In this document: positions 1-11,220 of the stretch, in pieces
Layout: every line of letters starts with the position of its first letter
Position numbering within the stretch: the stretch's first letter is position 1
Assembly (NCBI GenBank): GCA_007449985.2
Contig: VIIQ02000298.1
Coordinates: 22,964-86,963 of the forward strand
Source: Desmodesmus armatus
Taxonomy: Eukaryota; Chlorophyta; Chlorophyceae; Sphaeropleales; Scenedesmaceae
Direction: 5' to 3'
Length of the DNA stretch: 64,000 nt
Program-made: the position numbers and the translations under genes
Notes under the pieces: generated by a model
Databases searched by the model: none
Seen by the model: only the letters and a program-made list of their open reading frames with translations
What the model was told of the DNA's origin: nothing

Positions 1-2650
1 CAACACCGGTGTGCAGTGTGGTACCACACTGCATTTCATCCTACTGGGGGTTGTAATCAACTGCACAGCACATGGCACTCCACGCAAAATTGCATGATGT
101 GTATTTATGCTTGAGACATCGTTTTGAACCCCCCCCCCCTCATGCCAAGTTTCAGTGCAACCAAAATCGGCCGCATCAGCACCACAGTGGTTCCCATGTG
201 GCTGGTGCATTTCATTGCTCACGCGCCCAGAACACATACTTGCTGAATGGCGACTGCTTGTTCAGAGATCAAGACAGAGTTACCGGCAACCATCTTTGCC
301 CCTCCCCCTCCTCTTGCCCCCCATATGCCCTGCATCAGGTCTGCCAAAGTCTCACACATCAACACCGGTGTGCAGTGTGGTACCACACTGCATTTCATCC
401 TACTGGGGGTTGTAATCAACTGCACAGCACATGGCACTCCACGCAAAATTGCATGATGTGTATTTATGCTTGAGACATCGTTTTGACCCCCCCCCCCTTC
501 ATGCCAAGTTTCAGTGCAACCAAAATCGGCCGCAACAGCACCACAGTGGTTCCCATGTGGCTGGTGCATTTCATTGCTCACGTGCCCAGAGCACATACTT
601 GCTGAATGACGACTGCTTGTTCAGAGATCAAGACAGAGTTACAGGAAACCATCATTGCCCCTCCCCCTCCTCTTGCCCCCCATATGCCCTGCATCAGGTC
701 TGCCAAAGTCTCACACATCAACACCAGTGTGCAGTGTGGTACCACACTGCATTTCATCCTACTGGGGGTAGTAATCAATTGCACAGCACATGGCACTCCA
801 CGCGAAATTGCATGATGTGTATTTATGCTTGAGACATCGTTTTGAACCCCCCCCCCCTCATGCCAAGTTTCAGTGCAACCAAAATCGGCCGCATCAGCAC
901 CACAGTGGTTCCCATGTGGCTGGTGCATTTCATTGCTCACGCGCCCAGAACACATACTTGCTGAATGGCGACTGCTTGTTCAGAGATCAAGACAGAGTTA
1001 CCGGCAACCATCATTGCCCCTCCCCCTCCTCTTGCCCCCCATATGCCCTGCATCAGGTCTGCCAAAGTCTCACACATCAACACCGGTGTGCAGTGTGGTA
1101 CCACACTGCATTTCATCCTACTGGGGGTTGTAATCAACTGCACAGCACATGGCACTCCACGCAAAATTGCATGATGTGTATTTATGCTTGAGACATCGTT
1201 TTGAACCCCCCCCCCTCATGCCAAGTTTCAGTGCAACCAAAATCGGCCGCATCAGCACCACAGTGGTTCCCATGTGGCTGGTGCATTTCATTGCTCACGC
1301 GCCCAGAACACATACTTGCTGAATGGCGACTGCTTGTTCTGAGATCAAGACAGAGTTACCGGCAACCATCTTTGCCCCTCCCCCTCCTCTTGCCCCCCAT
1401 ATGCCCTGCATCAGGTCTGCCAAAGTCTCACACATCAACACCACACTGCATTTTGTGCTACTGGAGGTTGTAATCAACTGCACAGCACATGGCACTCCAC
1501 GCGAAATTGCATGATGTGTATTTATGCTTGAGACATCGTTTTGAACCCCCCCCCTCATGCCAAGTTTCAGTGCAACCAAAATCGGCCGCATCAGCACCAC
1601 AGTGGTTCCCATGTGGCTGGTGCATTTCAGTGCTCACGCGCCCAGAACACATACTTGCTGAATGGCGACTGCTTGTTCTGAGATCAAGACAGAGTTACAG
1701 GAAACCATCATTGCCCCTCCCCCTCCTCTTGCCCCCCATATGCCCTGCATCAGGTCTGCCAAAGTCTCACACATCAACACCGGTGTGCAGTGTGGTACCA
1801 CACTGCATTTCATCCTACTGGGGGTTGTAATCAACTGCACAGCACATGGCACTCCACGCGAAATTGCATGATGTGTATTTATGCTTGAGACATCGTTTTG
1901 AACCCCCCCCCCTCATGCCAAGTTTCAGTGCAACCAAAATCGGCCGCATCAGCACCACAGTGGTTCCCATGTGGCTGGTGCATTTCATTGCTCACGCGCC
2001 CAGAACACATACTTGCTGAATGGCGACTGCTTGTTCAGAGATCAAGACAGAGTTACCGGCAACCATCTTTGCCCCTCCCCCTCCTCTTGCCCCCCATATG
2101 CCCTGCATCAGGTCTGCCAAAGTCTCACACATCAACACCACACTGCATTTTGTGCTACTGGAGGTTGTAATCAACTGCACAGCACATGGCACTCCACGCA
2201 AAATTGCATGATGTGTATTTATGCTTGAGACATCGTTTTGAACCCCCCCCCCCTCATGCCAAGTTTCAGTGCAACCAAAATCGGCCGCATCAGCACCACA
2301 GTGGTTCCCATGTGGCTGGTGCATTTCAGTGCTCACGCGCCCAGAACACATACTTGCTGAATGGCGACTGCTTGTTCTGAGATCAAGACAGAGTTACAGG
2401 AAACCATCATTGCCCCTCCCCCTCCTCTTGCCCCCCATATGCCCTGCATCAGGTCTGCCAAAGTCTCACACATCAACACCACACTGCATTTTGTGCTACT
2501 GGAGGTTGTAATCAACTGCACAGCACATGGCACTCCACGCGAAATCGCATGATGTGTATTTATGCTTGAGACATCGTTTTGAACCCCCCCCCCTCATGCC
2601 AAGTTTCAGTGCAACCAAAATCGGCCGCATCAGCACCACAGTGGTTCCCA
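1..2650 (+). repeat. 359-bp satellite array (type A)
   Basis: Head-to-tail tandem array running in from the left edge. The anchor ATGGCACTCCACGC recurs at 72, 431, 790, 1149, 1489, 1846, 2186 and 2527, giving spacings of 359, 359, 359, 340, 357, 340 and 341. The long form carries the palindrome-like GTGCAGTGTGGTACCACAC; the short form lacks about 18 bp there and has a diverged stretch after it. Copies are nearly identical, so the array was recently homogenised. Each unit carries a C run of 8-10 and a second pyrimidine-rich stretch. The array ends in a C run (2655-2690). Open frames here are tandem-repeat artefacts. Confidence 0.95.
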
Positions 2651-2690
2651 CTCCGCCCCCCCCCCCCCCCCCGCCCCCGGACGAACTGGG

Positions 2691-4274
2691 TGCTTGCACC
2701 ATACAACCTGTTATGGCAGGCCTGCAGACTGCAGTCGTGCTTGTTTCTTTGAGGGCCTTTCAGCCCAAAAGCGTTCGTTTTTTTTCCAAAACCCGGTGCC
2801 TCATCTCAGGTGCTTCGTGCGAGATCCCCTGATACTTGGTGACTTGCTCCTTGAGCGGCCCTTAGCCTCTGGTGGACGGTCCCATAGTAGGCCTGCCTAT
2901 TCAATAGGCAAAGTTAGTTAAACGTCAACATGGTAGCACTGGAAAAAGCTTCCTGTGGCATGTGTGGAGGTGCGATAGAGCAGGTTCAGCTATTTATGTC
3001 GGGGTCAGGTCTGGGTGACGGTTTTTTGTACCCGGTACACCCTGTTGCTTTGCAAGGGGGCTGAGCAAGGAGCGGAAACATGTTGGAGGCAGCTCGGCAG
3101 GGGGTGGGGGGGTACGCAAATGAGAACAGTAGCAACTGAGACCTGGCCTGCTCTGGCAGAGTCTGCAGGGAAGAGGTGCTGGGGTGGGAGCAAAGAGCAC
3201 TTCCGGGACATCCAGGGCCCCCAGTAGGGGAACATCTACCCGTGACACAAAGAAACAGGGTGTACCGGGTTCAAAGACCGCTACCTGATGGGTGCCGTGG
3301 TGACATGGCTTGCTTTGTCATTTGACAGAGCTGATTGTTGTGAGATCTTGTTGGTGTGTATTGAGTTGTGTGAAATTGCCAGGAGAGAACAGTGTGGGCT
3401 GCGTGTGCAATTGTCAGCAGACGGCAGCCCCAGCCTGAGTGCGCCTGTATGGGGTGATATTTGCCAGTGGGGTTTCTTCTTTGTTGGGACCCATTCTGCA
3501 TTTCTTCTCCAAGTCAGGCTGTCTGCCAGAAAGGTCACAATGCCCTGTTACCAAGGGTTTGTGCGCCTGTGCTCTGGTCATGCTCCTCCCCGCCCCTTTG
3601 GGCAGGCTGTGAAGAGCAACCAGCAAGTGCCTGCAACCCTTGGCCCATAGAACCAGGCAGTCCTATACAAGTAGCGCTATGATGGTCTATTTCACCATGC
3701 AGCACCCACCCAACGCCATACAACTTATATATTCGTTCCCCCAGTGCACTCGGTTGCCCCTGACAGCCACGTTCATGTTGCTGGCAATCTACTGCTGTTG
3801 GTTTAGAGGGACCCCCCAGGCTTTACAAGCAGTTTCCGAAGAAGGCAAAAAACCGATATGGCAGACAGACGCTGGTATTGGGGATGTGCATTCCATACCC
3901 CAGGCATTACATTCCCGATGTGCCTGTACCCCTGATAACCTTGGGTCATGACATGCCCAAACCTGTGGCACAACAGGGTTTAGGGGATGCATGGGCCATG
4001 CGGCATGGCTACTAAAGCATGGCTGTGAAAGTGCACAAAAGCGACCTACAGGCTTAGCTCTAGATCTGCCACAGCGATTCACCATATATGGCATATGGGG
4101 GGGGCGGCAAGCTTCCATTGATAGCCCCACAGCTGCATCAACCTATGTGACAGCCCCACAGCTGCATTTTCAACAAATTCTGACACGCGGGTTTTTAGAG
4201 AAACCGGCATCGCAGGGGTGTGCTGTTACAGTGTAATCGGGGTCGGTGTAATGTAGTTACATGTAATTACACAT
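2691..4274. other. No recognisable gene
   Basis: Mostly unique sequence. Open frames of up to 120 codons exist on both strands, but none resembles a known family or shows coherent splice sites. 4212-4273 resembles the TGTAATTACA-rich MITE at 5685-5767. Confidence 0.5.
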
Positions 4275-4438
4275 TACTGTAAGATTGCGGTAAGATTACA
4301 CTGTAAGACTGACGCCACATGCTGGCACAGGACGGCACCTGGCAGGCCACTGATCACCCCTGGCCTGGGTGACCCGACCTCCTGCAGTAGGGCTGCATGC
4401 CATGCATGATGCATCCATATACGTCGACATTATGTTAC
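4275..4438. repeat. Dispersed 164-bp repeat, copy 1
   Basis: Near-identical to 6808-6971 in the same orientation. Both start TACTGTA(A/G)GATTGCGG and end in a CCATATAC-containing stretch. No coding potential is seen. It is probably part of a non-autonomous element, because TGTAATTACA-rich MITE-like sequence lies just before copy 1. Confidence 0.85.
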
Positions 4439-4668
4439 GCAATTTTATAAACATTCTTCATGCTCACATCCTGCGTCAGGCACTGTAACACTGCTGTGCA
4501 ACTGCTTTACACTGCTTACACACTGCCGACGGCCTTGTAAATCCTATATATCAAAACAATAAGGTGACCCCCTGGTGAGGACGCGCCAGGCAGGTGCAGG
4601 CCACAGGCACCATGCAGTTGTGGATGGGCAAATTAGGAAAGGTCTTTGCAGAGGCCTGGGGCCAGTTG

Positions 4669-4939
4669 GGGGTCCACCGCAAACCTAAGACCCCGGGGGG
4701 GTGACGCCAAAATTTCGAAAACCCCTCCCCCCCTCTCGATTTTAGGCTCTTCGGACGAAAACACCCACCCCCCCTCCCCGTTTTAGGCTGATCATTGGTA
4801 CTGCTGTCTCCCTTGCTGGCGAGCTGCTGGACCCCTCCCCCCCTTCCGTTTTAGGCTGTTTTCGCGATCCAACCCTCCCCCCCTATCCCGTTTAGGCTTG
4901 GCGTCACCCCCCCGGGGTCTTAGGTTTGCGGTGGACCCC
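4669..4939. mobile_element. 271-bp MITE with about 41-bp perfect TIRs (family M1)
   Basis: The ends are perfect inverted repeats of about 41 bp beginning GGGGTCCACCGCAAACC. They are flanked by a possible 3-bp target duplication TTG (4666-4668 and 4940-4942). The interior has no coding capacity. It repeats a C-tract followed by CGTTTTAGGCTG several times. Other copies or parts are at 10755-10790, 15806-16105 and 23424-23646. A 3-bp duplication would fit CACTA or Harbinger-like elements, but the superfamily cannot be settled from the ends. Confidence 0.85.
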
Positions 4940-5684
4940 TTGGGCGCCCCTGATGGGAGAACAGGCAGCAGTAGACCCTTTCAGGGGCTTTTTCTCTCAA
5001 ACGGCGCAATGAAACCCCATCCCCCCTCCCTAAAACGATTCGTTTTGGGATAATCTATAACCTCAGCGAGCGTCGGCGGCATCAGAGGGCACCTGAGGAT
5101 GTGATCAAAAGTGATAACGGTGCATGTGTGAGGGTCAGCGAACGACAAGCGGAAGTCAAGGACGTATACATCTTGGTGTACGATGAATGATGGGCTCGCA
5201 ACTGACGGCATATGCCGTCGACAGCAAGGCAACAGCATCCATCTGTTGCTGCATTCGAAGAGGCCACGCGCAGGGAGGCTCCAGTGAACACGATTAGCAC
5301 GCAGGATGCTGTAGAAGCTTACTCATGTGGTGTTCAGCACGGGATGGGACAGTGCTGCTGCTCAGGGAAGCTTCAGGAGAACAGTAGTGAAGGAGTGTGG
5401 AGGGGGAGTCTGGGTTGGTAGGGGGTAGGAGTCTGGTTGTGTGGGTTATAGGCAAGGACGGTGCATGGGAGTGTGGGTGGCAGGTAACAGCAGGGATGTG
5501 GGTGGACAGTGACAAGGGGCGTGCAGGGACGGGGCAGGGGTGGTGGGTGATAGGACTGTGGAGAGGGGGGGGGGGGAGAGAAGGCAGCATCAACAGTTGA
5601 ACAGGCGGTTATCGACACACGGTTGGACAGGCGGGGTTTGGCTACAGACACACCATTTTCAACCTTGGGGCCTTAGCATCAGGG

Positions 5685-5767
5685 TACGGGTGTCACACTA
5701 GTTACACTGAAGTTACACTGTAATTACATGTAATGTAAAGTGTGAAACTGTAACTTCACACCCCTGC
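5685..5767. mobile_element. Short palindromic MITE-like element
   Basis: About 83 bp with inverted ends (GGGTGT...ACACCCC) and an inner TGTAATTACATG palindrome. GCATCA occurs on both sides and may be a target duplication. The CAGGGGTGT-like end is of the kind seen in hAT elements; the assignment is tentative. Confidence 0.45.
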
Positions 5768-6807
5768 GGCATCATGTGTTCAAAACCGCTTTGCTCCTCA
5801 AAACCGTTTTGTTGCTGGTTGCACAATGATTTGCGTGACCCTGTGAAATCTGCACAAAAGAATTATTTTGACAGTCAAAAAATTCTTCAAAAGCCCGTGG
5901 GGCAGCTGGTGTCGCCTCCATCAGCCAGGGGTACTGATACTATAACGGGGTAGGACACCCCCTTGGAACCTGGTCCTACAGCCAGTGCCGGACGGTTGAG
6001 TATTGGCCAGTGTCACGAAAGCTTGTGCCTTCAGAAACAAAGCAAACATTATAAAAGATTATGTTGTTTTGACGCGCGGCAGCGGTGCAGAGCACTGCTA
6101 CGCACGAACCGAAGCCTTCCATGGCTTGACCACTTGCAGAGGCCAGTTTGGCGATCTCCAACAGCCGTGGGCCTTATGCAAAGCTCTGAAATGGTTTGTG
6201 ATATGTGTTTATTGGTTTCAGCATGTGCCTGGCGGTGTGCATCGACGGCACGGGGTGCCATGAGCCGTTGAATCATAATCTGCAAACCCCTGCCAAGCCC
6301 AGTAAAAGCCAACTGCGACCTTGCAGCTGCTGCTGGAAAGGGCAAATCCATATCAAGAAACGTGTCCGAGGCCCTGCGGGACATGATCATGGCTCTGCAA
6401 TCACTGCTGCCAGCAGCACTTGACCGCTCCCAGCAAAGCTCTGTTTGGGCTAGCAATTCCTGCTGCTTGCACTGCCTGATAGTCCTTGAAGTGTAAAAAA
6501 GCCGTTTGATTCTGCGAACGGCACATGTCTGATGATTCCGGATGTTCCGGTAGGAGATGACAGCAGCAGCTGCTGCTTGCCAGCACTGCGGGGCTGCCTC
6601 CCTCATTTGAAACATATCAGTATGTAGCTATGTCCGAGCTTTGTCCGTGCAAGACCGGCCAGAAAAGCTCCACAAGGCTTTCACCATTCGCGAGGACCCT
6701 GAATTGCTGATATTGACCACAGAGTTTGGGGTCGGGGCACTCAAAGTGGCACTCAAAGTGGCACTCAAAGTGTCAAACCATTTATGTATCTTTCGTTTCA
6801 TATACTT
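5768..6807. other. No confident gene
   Basis: A 188-codon open frame on the minus strand (6049-6615) is the longest here. It matches no family I recognise, and I found no splice or polyadenylation context that supports it. Confidence 0.4.
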
Positions 6808-6971
6808 TACTGTAGGATTGCGGTAAGATTACACTGTAAGACTGACGCCACAGGCTGGCACAGGACGGCACCTGGCAGGCCACTGATCACCCCTGGCCTG
6901 GGTGCCCAGACCTCCTGCAGTTGGGCTGCATGCCATGCATGAGGCGTCCATATACATCTTAATTATGTAAC
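6808..6971. repeat. Dispersed 164-bp repeat, copy 2
   Basis: Same orientation and length as 4275-4438, with about a dozen substitutions. Confidence 0.85.
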
Positions 6972-7167
6972 CTCGTGCAAGTGGCAGCCTCACAATAATC
7001 AACTTACGCCACAATGATGCAACATTCCGTCACGTTTGACACAGGCGATTGACCTGTACTTACCGAACGTAGCCAAGCACCAACATGCGCATGAGGCAGA
7101 CTAGCTTGTTTTGCAAGTACAATTGAACAGCAGCAAACAGTGCAGCCCACTCAGCCCGCAAGTGCAC

Positions 7168-7608
7168 TCAGCTACAGGACTGCTCCACAACACCAGGGGC
7201 CCTGCCACTGCACCTGGATGCTGCACAGCATGCTGACGTCTGAACGGTTCCAGTGGTGGCATTCAATGTCTGGGTGGTTTGGATGGAGCGGAGCCGGGGT
7301 TTCCTGACAGAAATGATGAGAGCTGTATTATGGTAGCGTTTGATCCTGGCACAGGTTGAGCTGCACCTGGGGCTTGCAAGGCATGTGTGACCTGATGTAA
7401 TTTCAGAGGCAGGTGCTGGGGACGACTGTGGCAATGCTAACGCTGGTGGAGAGGGGGGGGGGGGGGGAGGGGGTGTAGTGGATGGCCGCAGTGCAGACCG
7501 AGCCGCTGCTGCTGCAGCTGCCGATGTTTGTGGCTTCCTGGATGGACAGCTGTGAGATAGTTGAGCAGCGCAGCTAACATCCACGCGTTCCTCTAATACG
7601 ACATACAC
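7168..7608 (-). CDS. Possible Pro-rich protein exon (uncertain)
   Basis: Open frame of 146 codons with an Ala run, a PPPPPPPSPP stretch and several Cys residues. Pro/Ser stretches of this kind occur in algal extracellular-matrix glycoproteins. The Pro run is encoded by a long G tract on the plus strand, so it may be a composition effect. Reading upstream, the frame continues as a plausible exon behind a GATGCAG acceptor near 7655, but the phase does not fit the best candidate donor near 7705. Its 5' part lies in the inverted repeat 7555-8433. No family is recognised. Confidence 0.2.
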   Translation of the reverse strand: MYVVLEERVDVSCAAQLSHSCPSRKPQTSAAAAAAARSALRPSTTPPPPPPPSPPALALPQSSPAPASEITSGHTCLASPRCSSTCARIKRYHNTALIISVRKPRLRSIQTTQTLNATTGTVQTSACCAASRCSGRAPGVVEQSCS

Positions 7609-8433
7609 AGTGCGCGTCCAGTAAGGGCACCGGGCCTGGCCGAACTTTTTGCTGCATCAACACAAACACACAATTAGCCAAGCCAAGCAAATAGAGTATC
7701 TTACGTACATTAGGTGCAAATGGTGGCCCAATGTGGTTGCTGTTGAGATAATGGACCACCCCCAGATGGGGGGCTGAACAGGGGTGTTGGGGTTTGCAAG
7801 GTGCAGGTTCAGCCCAAACACACCGCATATGATTAGTAAAACACTCAAAGGGTTTGTGTTTTGAAGAAACCTCGCTCACGGTGTGTCTGCATCCAAAACA
7901 ACAGCACAATAAATTGCTCAAGGAGGCAGGGTCCCACTGCAGCCAGCAAAGGCGACAGACGTGCACGCCTGTGGAGTAGGACTAATTGCTGCTGTAATTG
8001 TATAAATATTGCATAGCTGCAGCCGTCATTGACGTACACGTGGTCAACGAATTTATCACAGCATGGCAAAGCATTGTGCTGCTTCCAGCACAGCAACTGC
8101 TTGGTGCCCTCATCTGCTTGCTTCACTGTGTTGCTGTTGCTGAACGGAGGGCCTCATCCTGCTGTCTGCATTAGGCTGAACCTGCACCTTGCAAACCCCA
8201 ACACCTCTGTTCTCCATCTGGGGGTGATCCATTATCTCAACAGCAACCACGTTGGGCCACCATTTGCGCCTAATGTATTCAAAATAGTCAACTTGCTTGA
8301 CTGATTGTGTGTTTGTGTTGACGCGGCAAAAAGTTCGGCCAGGCCCGGTGCCCTTACTGGAAGCGCACTGTGCATGTCATATTAGAGGCACACGTGGAAG
8401 TTAGCTGCGCTGCTCAACTACTTGACAGATATC
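7555..8433. repeat. Inverted repeat, about 265-bp arms
   Basis: Arms 7555-7822 and 8168-8433 are reverse complements with scattered substitutions and small indels. The spacer is about 345 bp. The copies diverge, so this is an old duplication rather than an assembly echo. Both arms encode a related peptide containing HYLNSNH and GPPFAPN, so a gene fragment may have been duplicated. Confidence 0.8.
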
Positions 8434-8957
8434 CATCCTGTCAGACGTGCTTAGTAGCACCCACTGTGGGTTGACCTATGCAGGCAGGCACTGTCCTGAC
8501 GATAGTAATTGCTCTCCCGCAGGGCCTGGGGAGAAAATCGTGTTTATCTGCTGTCCAGCTGGGTCAGGGTTGCTGTCAAGCAAGCTTGCCTGTCGTCAAG
8601 TAAGTGGCAGTTTTCGACATTGCAGACAGCAGCTGCTCCCCCCCCCCCTACATGGCATAACGGTGCCTGTGACCTTGGTGGTTGCCAGGGAGCAATTTCT
8701 GCACCTGGAGAGCACTGTACCACAAGCTTGATTGAGGGCTGGAGATATACACACGTTAGTGTCACTCTCAGCACGCACGTTGTTGCTGTGTGGTGCTTTG
8801 GGTCGATCTGGAGTCCCTGTTGGAACTGCGATGGGCTGCTGCTGGTGGCAGCCAGGACACTCTGCCTTGTTGACAACATAAATGTAATTGATGAACGAGC
8901 AAGGTCAAGATACAGAAAAGCACTCAAAACCCCACCGTCCAACCTCAAAAACAACAA

Positions 8958-8962
8958 TTACA
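8958..8962 (-). promoter_or_regulatory. TGTAA polyadenylation signal (candidate)
   Basis: TGTAA on the minus strand, 11 bases after the stop of the GT31 gene. TGTAA is the usual polyadenylation signal of green algae. The very short distance is unusual, and a later signal could be used instead. Confidence 0.45.
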
Positions 8963-8973
8963 CCCACTTGGAA

Positions 8974-9885
8974 TCAGCAACACTGCCCACCTCGATCAAA
9001 CATGCACTGAATCACCTTCCATTGCGGCTTCGATTTGATGTGCAAGAAGGCAAGTTGTGGGTTGCATTGTTCACTGGCATTCAAGCTGTGGTACTGTATG
9101 GTTGCATTCTTTTCTGTGCCTACATGCTCAACCCAGTACGCCACAGCCACATCCTCAATGATCAGCAGGTTGTTTGGAGCCATGATCAAGTGAGCAGCAC
9201 CAGCAGCAATTTCTTGCGCGTTGTCCATGGTAACAACATAACCCCACCCATACGCATACCTCACCGGCTTATCACTACCCCAATTGCTGTATGGTACAAA
9301 GTGCCAGCCTGGTGTTCTTACCACACTTGCCATACTCAGAACACTCCCCGCATACAGCCATTGCTTGGGAAGCTCCTCCAGGTTTGACATAAGCACATCG
9401 GGTCTGAGGTAGCAGTCATCATCTGTCTTCACGACATGGGTGATGCCGCCAAGGCGCGATGCCGTTTTGAAAATTTCCAGCACAGAGTAGGTGATGTTGT
9501 AATAATCTTCCCGCACATCTGAAGATATCACCACATCACCCATCTGGGTTGCCTCACTTCTGACATCTTTGAATACTTCATTGCTGCTCGGGCGCTGGAC
9601 AAAAAACATTACCCTGTAAAGCCTTTTGTCTTGTCCCCAGGTAGCGCGGATGGTTTGCCTAGCTTGAACATTAAGCGATGTAGATAAGACCCCGACAAAC
9701 AGCTTGACACCACTTGTTTCCGCACGGCTTGCATTGGTGCAGTTGAGTGCATACATGTGGAGAGGCGATCTGGACAGGCTCGTGCCCATACTGACGATGT
9801 TCGCAACATTGACCCAGGAAGACAGGAGAATCAGAAAAACGATTACACACACGGCGAGTAGGGAAGAGCGCAACAGCAAGGCCAT
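8974..9885 (-). CDS. Beta-1,3-galactosyltransferase-like protein, family GT31
   Basis: Single-exon gene for 303 residues, likely a Golgi type II membrane enzyme that transfers galactose (or another hexose) from a UDP-sugar to a glycan. The start is the first in-frame ATG at 9885; codons upstream stay open but contain no ATG. Residues 1-31 form a signal anchor (hydrophobic core about 8-27). The Galactosyl_T pattern follows in order: RQTIRATWG (76-84), an acidic metal-binding KTDDD (DDD at 155-157, the DxD equivalent), YGWGYVV, and an ED pair (244-245). Five N-glycosylation sequons (48, 51, 130, 260, 269) fit a luminal domain. The length is short but normal for a stemless GT31. A 292-codon frame on the opposite strand is its antisense shadow. 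Donor sugar and acceptor are inferred from the family only. Confidence 0.88.
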   Translation of the reverse strand: MALLLRSSLLAVCVIVFLILLSSWVNVANIVSMGTSLSRSPLHMYALNCTNASRAETSGVKLFVGVLSTSLNVQARQTIRATWGQDKRLYRVMFFVQRPSSNEVFKDVRSEATQMGDVVISSDVREDYYNITYSVLEIFKTASRLGGITHVVKTDDDCYLRPDVLMSNLEELPKQWLYAGSVLSMASVVRTPGWHFVPYSNWGSDKPVRYAYGWGYVVTMDNAQEIAAGAAHLIMAPNNLLIIEDVAVAYWVEHVGTEKNATIQYHSLNASEQCNPQLAFLHIKSKPQWKVIQCMFDRGGQCC

Positions 9886-10754
9886 TTTGTGACAAACGTT
9901 GTTGCAGCTGCTTAAAGGACAAAAATTTAAGCTTGAAAGTGAACTCTCTTTAACAAAAGCTGCATGGTTTCCGAGTCCAAGCAACCTGAAGCTTCCTGAA
10001 GTATGTGCAGTTGCGAGAGGGCAACGATAATTTCTGAAACTCCACAGCTAAAATGTCAATCAAACACAATGGACGGATATGGATCTTCACTGTGGGTGAG
10101 TGAGTGAAAGCGGGGTCTAGGGTGAACTTCACCCGGTTGCGAAGATGAAACGGCAGACAAGCAAGGCAAATTTCATGTGTCAGCATGGCAATTTTTCAAG
10201 ATAGTCAAGCTTGCTGACGAGATTACTTCAAGTACAAAGTGAAGAAGTGAAATGCAAACGGCAGGCAGCAGCAACAGGTGCAGATTCACAAGGCTATCCG
10301 GCTGGTGGGCACATATCGGCTGTCTCCCATGTAGCCGACGGTGGACATATATCATGTAAGTTGCAGGGAACGTCTTGTAATGCAGACAGCACAGCAATGT
10401 GCGTCAGGGTAGGTCAGCTCATCATCATGACGATCAACTGAGTCCATTACAAAGCAGCTCCTTGAAAGTGCTACTACTCCCCTGCTTCAAACTATCGCTT
10501 CAGGTTCATCTGTCGCGTCAGTAGCTGTACAGGAGCCCTTACAAACCCTTTCATATATTTAGTTGCACCCATCCATCCATGGTAGCCACCAAGCAGTTGT
10601 GCTGCACCACTATGCTTTGGTTCCATGTGGCCTGTGTGTACATGATACGGTTCCCTATGGTGTAACGAAGCGTTAGCAGCAGTGCTAGGCGATGATGGAG
10701 AAGTCCAGGACTGCTAGGCCAGATGCTGCAGCAGTGCAGAGTTTTGTCCTGTTA
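9886..10754. other. GT31 upstream region, no gene seen
   Basis: 5' flank of the GT31 gene. It contains GGTGAACTTCACC-like palindromes near 10128 and a stretch at 10230-10340 resembling part of the hAT-like element at 12789-13203. No recognisable coding sequence. Confidence 0.5.
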
Positions 10755-10790
10755 GGGGTCCACCACAAACCTAAGACCCCGGGGGCGTGA
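10755..10790. mobile_element. Solo terminal repeat of MITE family M1
   Basis: Matches the first ~36 bp of the 4669-4939 TIR (GGGGTCCACC, then a CCTAAGACCCC stretch). No partner end is seen nearby, so this is a remnant. Confidence 0.7.
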
Positions 10791-10871
10791 CCAAAAGGAC
10801 CAAAGGGTAAGGGTGAAACCTTCACAAGCCTTCAGATGCAACCAGTCTATAGCGACTGGTGCATGATCTGT

Positions 10872-10999
10872 GTACAAGGGGGAGCCGGCCACTGCGAATG
10901 GTGGGTTCGCACCATGGTGACTTGCAGTGGGTTAGTTCACACCATTGTGACTTGGAGGTTGTTGTTGCACACCCTATTTGCTGGTCCCAAAAACCCTCA
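10872..10999 (-). repeat. Dispersed repeat R2, copy 1
   Basis: Reverse-complement relative of 13855-13975 and 18996-19095. Shared landmarks are a GGGACCAGC-like motif, GGGTGTG, repeated CACCATGGTG and a run of GTGGCC. Probably the end region of a non-autonomous element. Confidence 0.6.
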
Positions 11000-11220
11000 G
11001 GTTATTCCTGATGGTCCTGCCGGGGATGCCGATGTCCAGTTTCTCGGGACATCAGCATACTGGAATGTCAGCGGTCCCAGCTGAGAACTTGACCAAAACC
11101 TTGACACAGCACTGCGAGTCCAGAGCTTGCTATAGACTGGTTGCATCTTGCAGTGTGTCAGAACCCTTGATTCAGAACCACATAGTGTGTGTGTGTGGGG
11201 GGGGGGGTGACTGTTTGACA

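Noticed and set aside
72..2832. Dozens of 60-133-codon frames on both strands
   Set aside because: Identical frames recur with the satellite period and change with C-run length.
6049..6615. 188-codon minus frame
   Set aside because: No recognised family, no supporting splice sites or conserved motif.
8509..9387. 292-codon plus-strand frame
   Set aside because: It is antisense to the GT31 gene, whose motifs are clear on the other strand.
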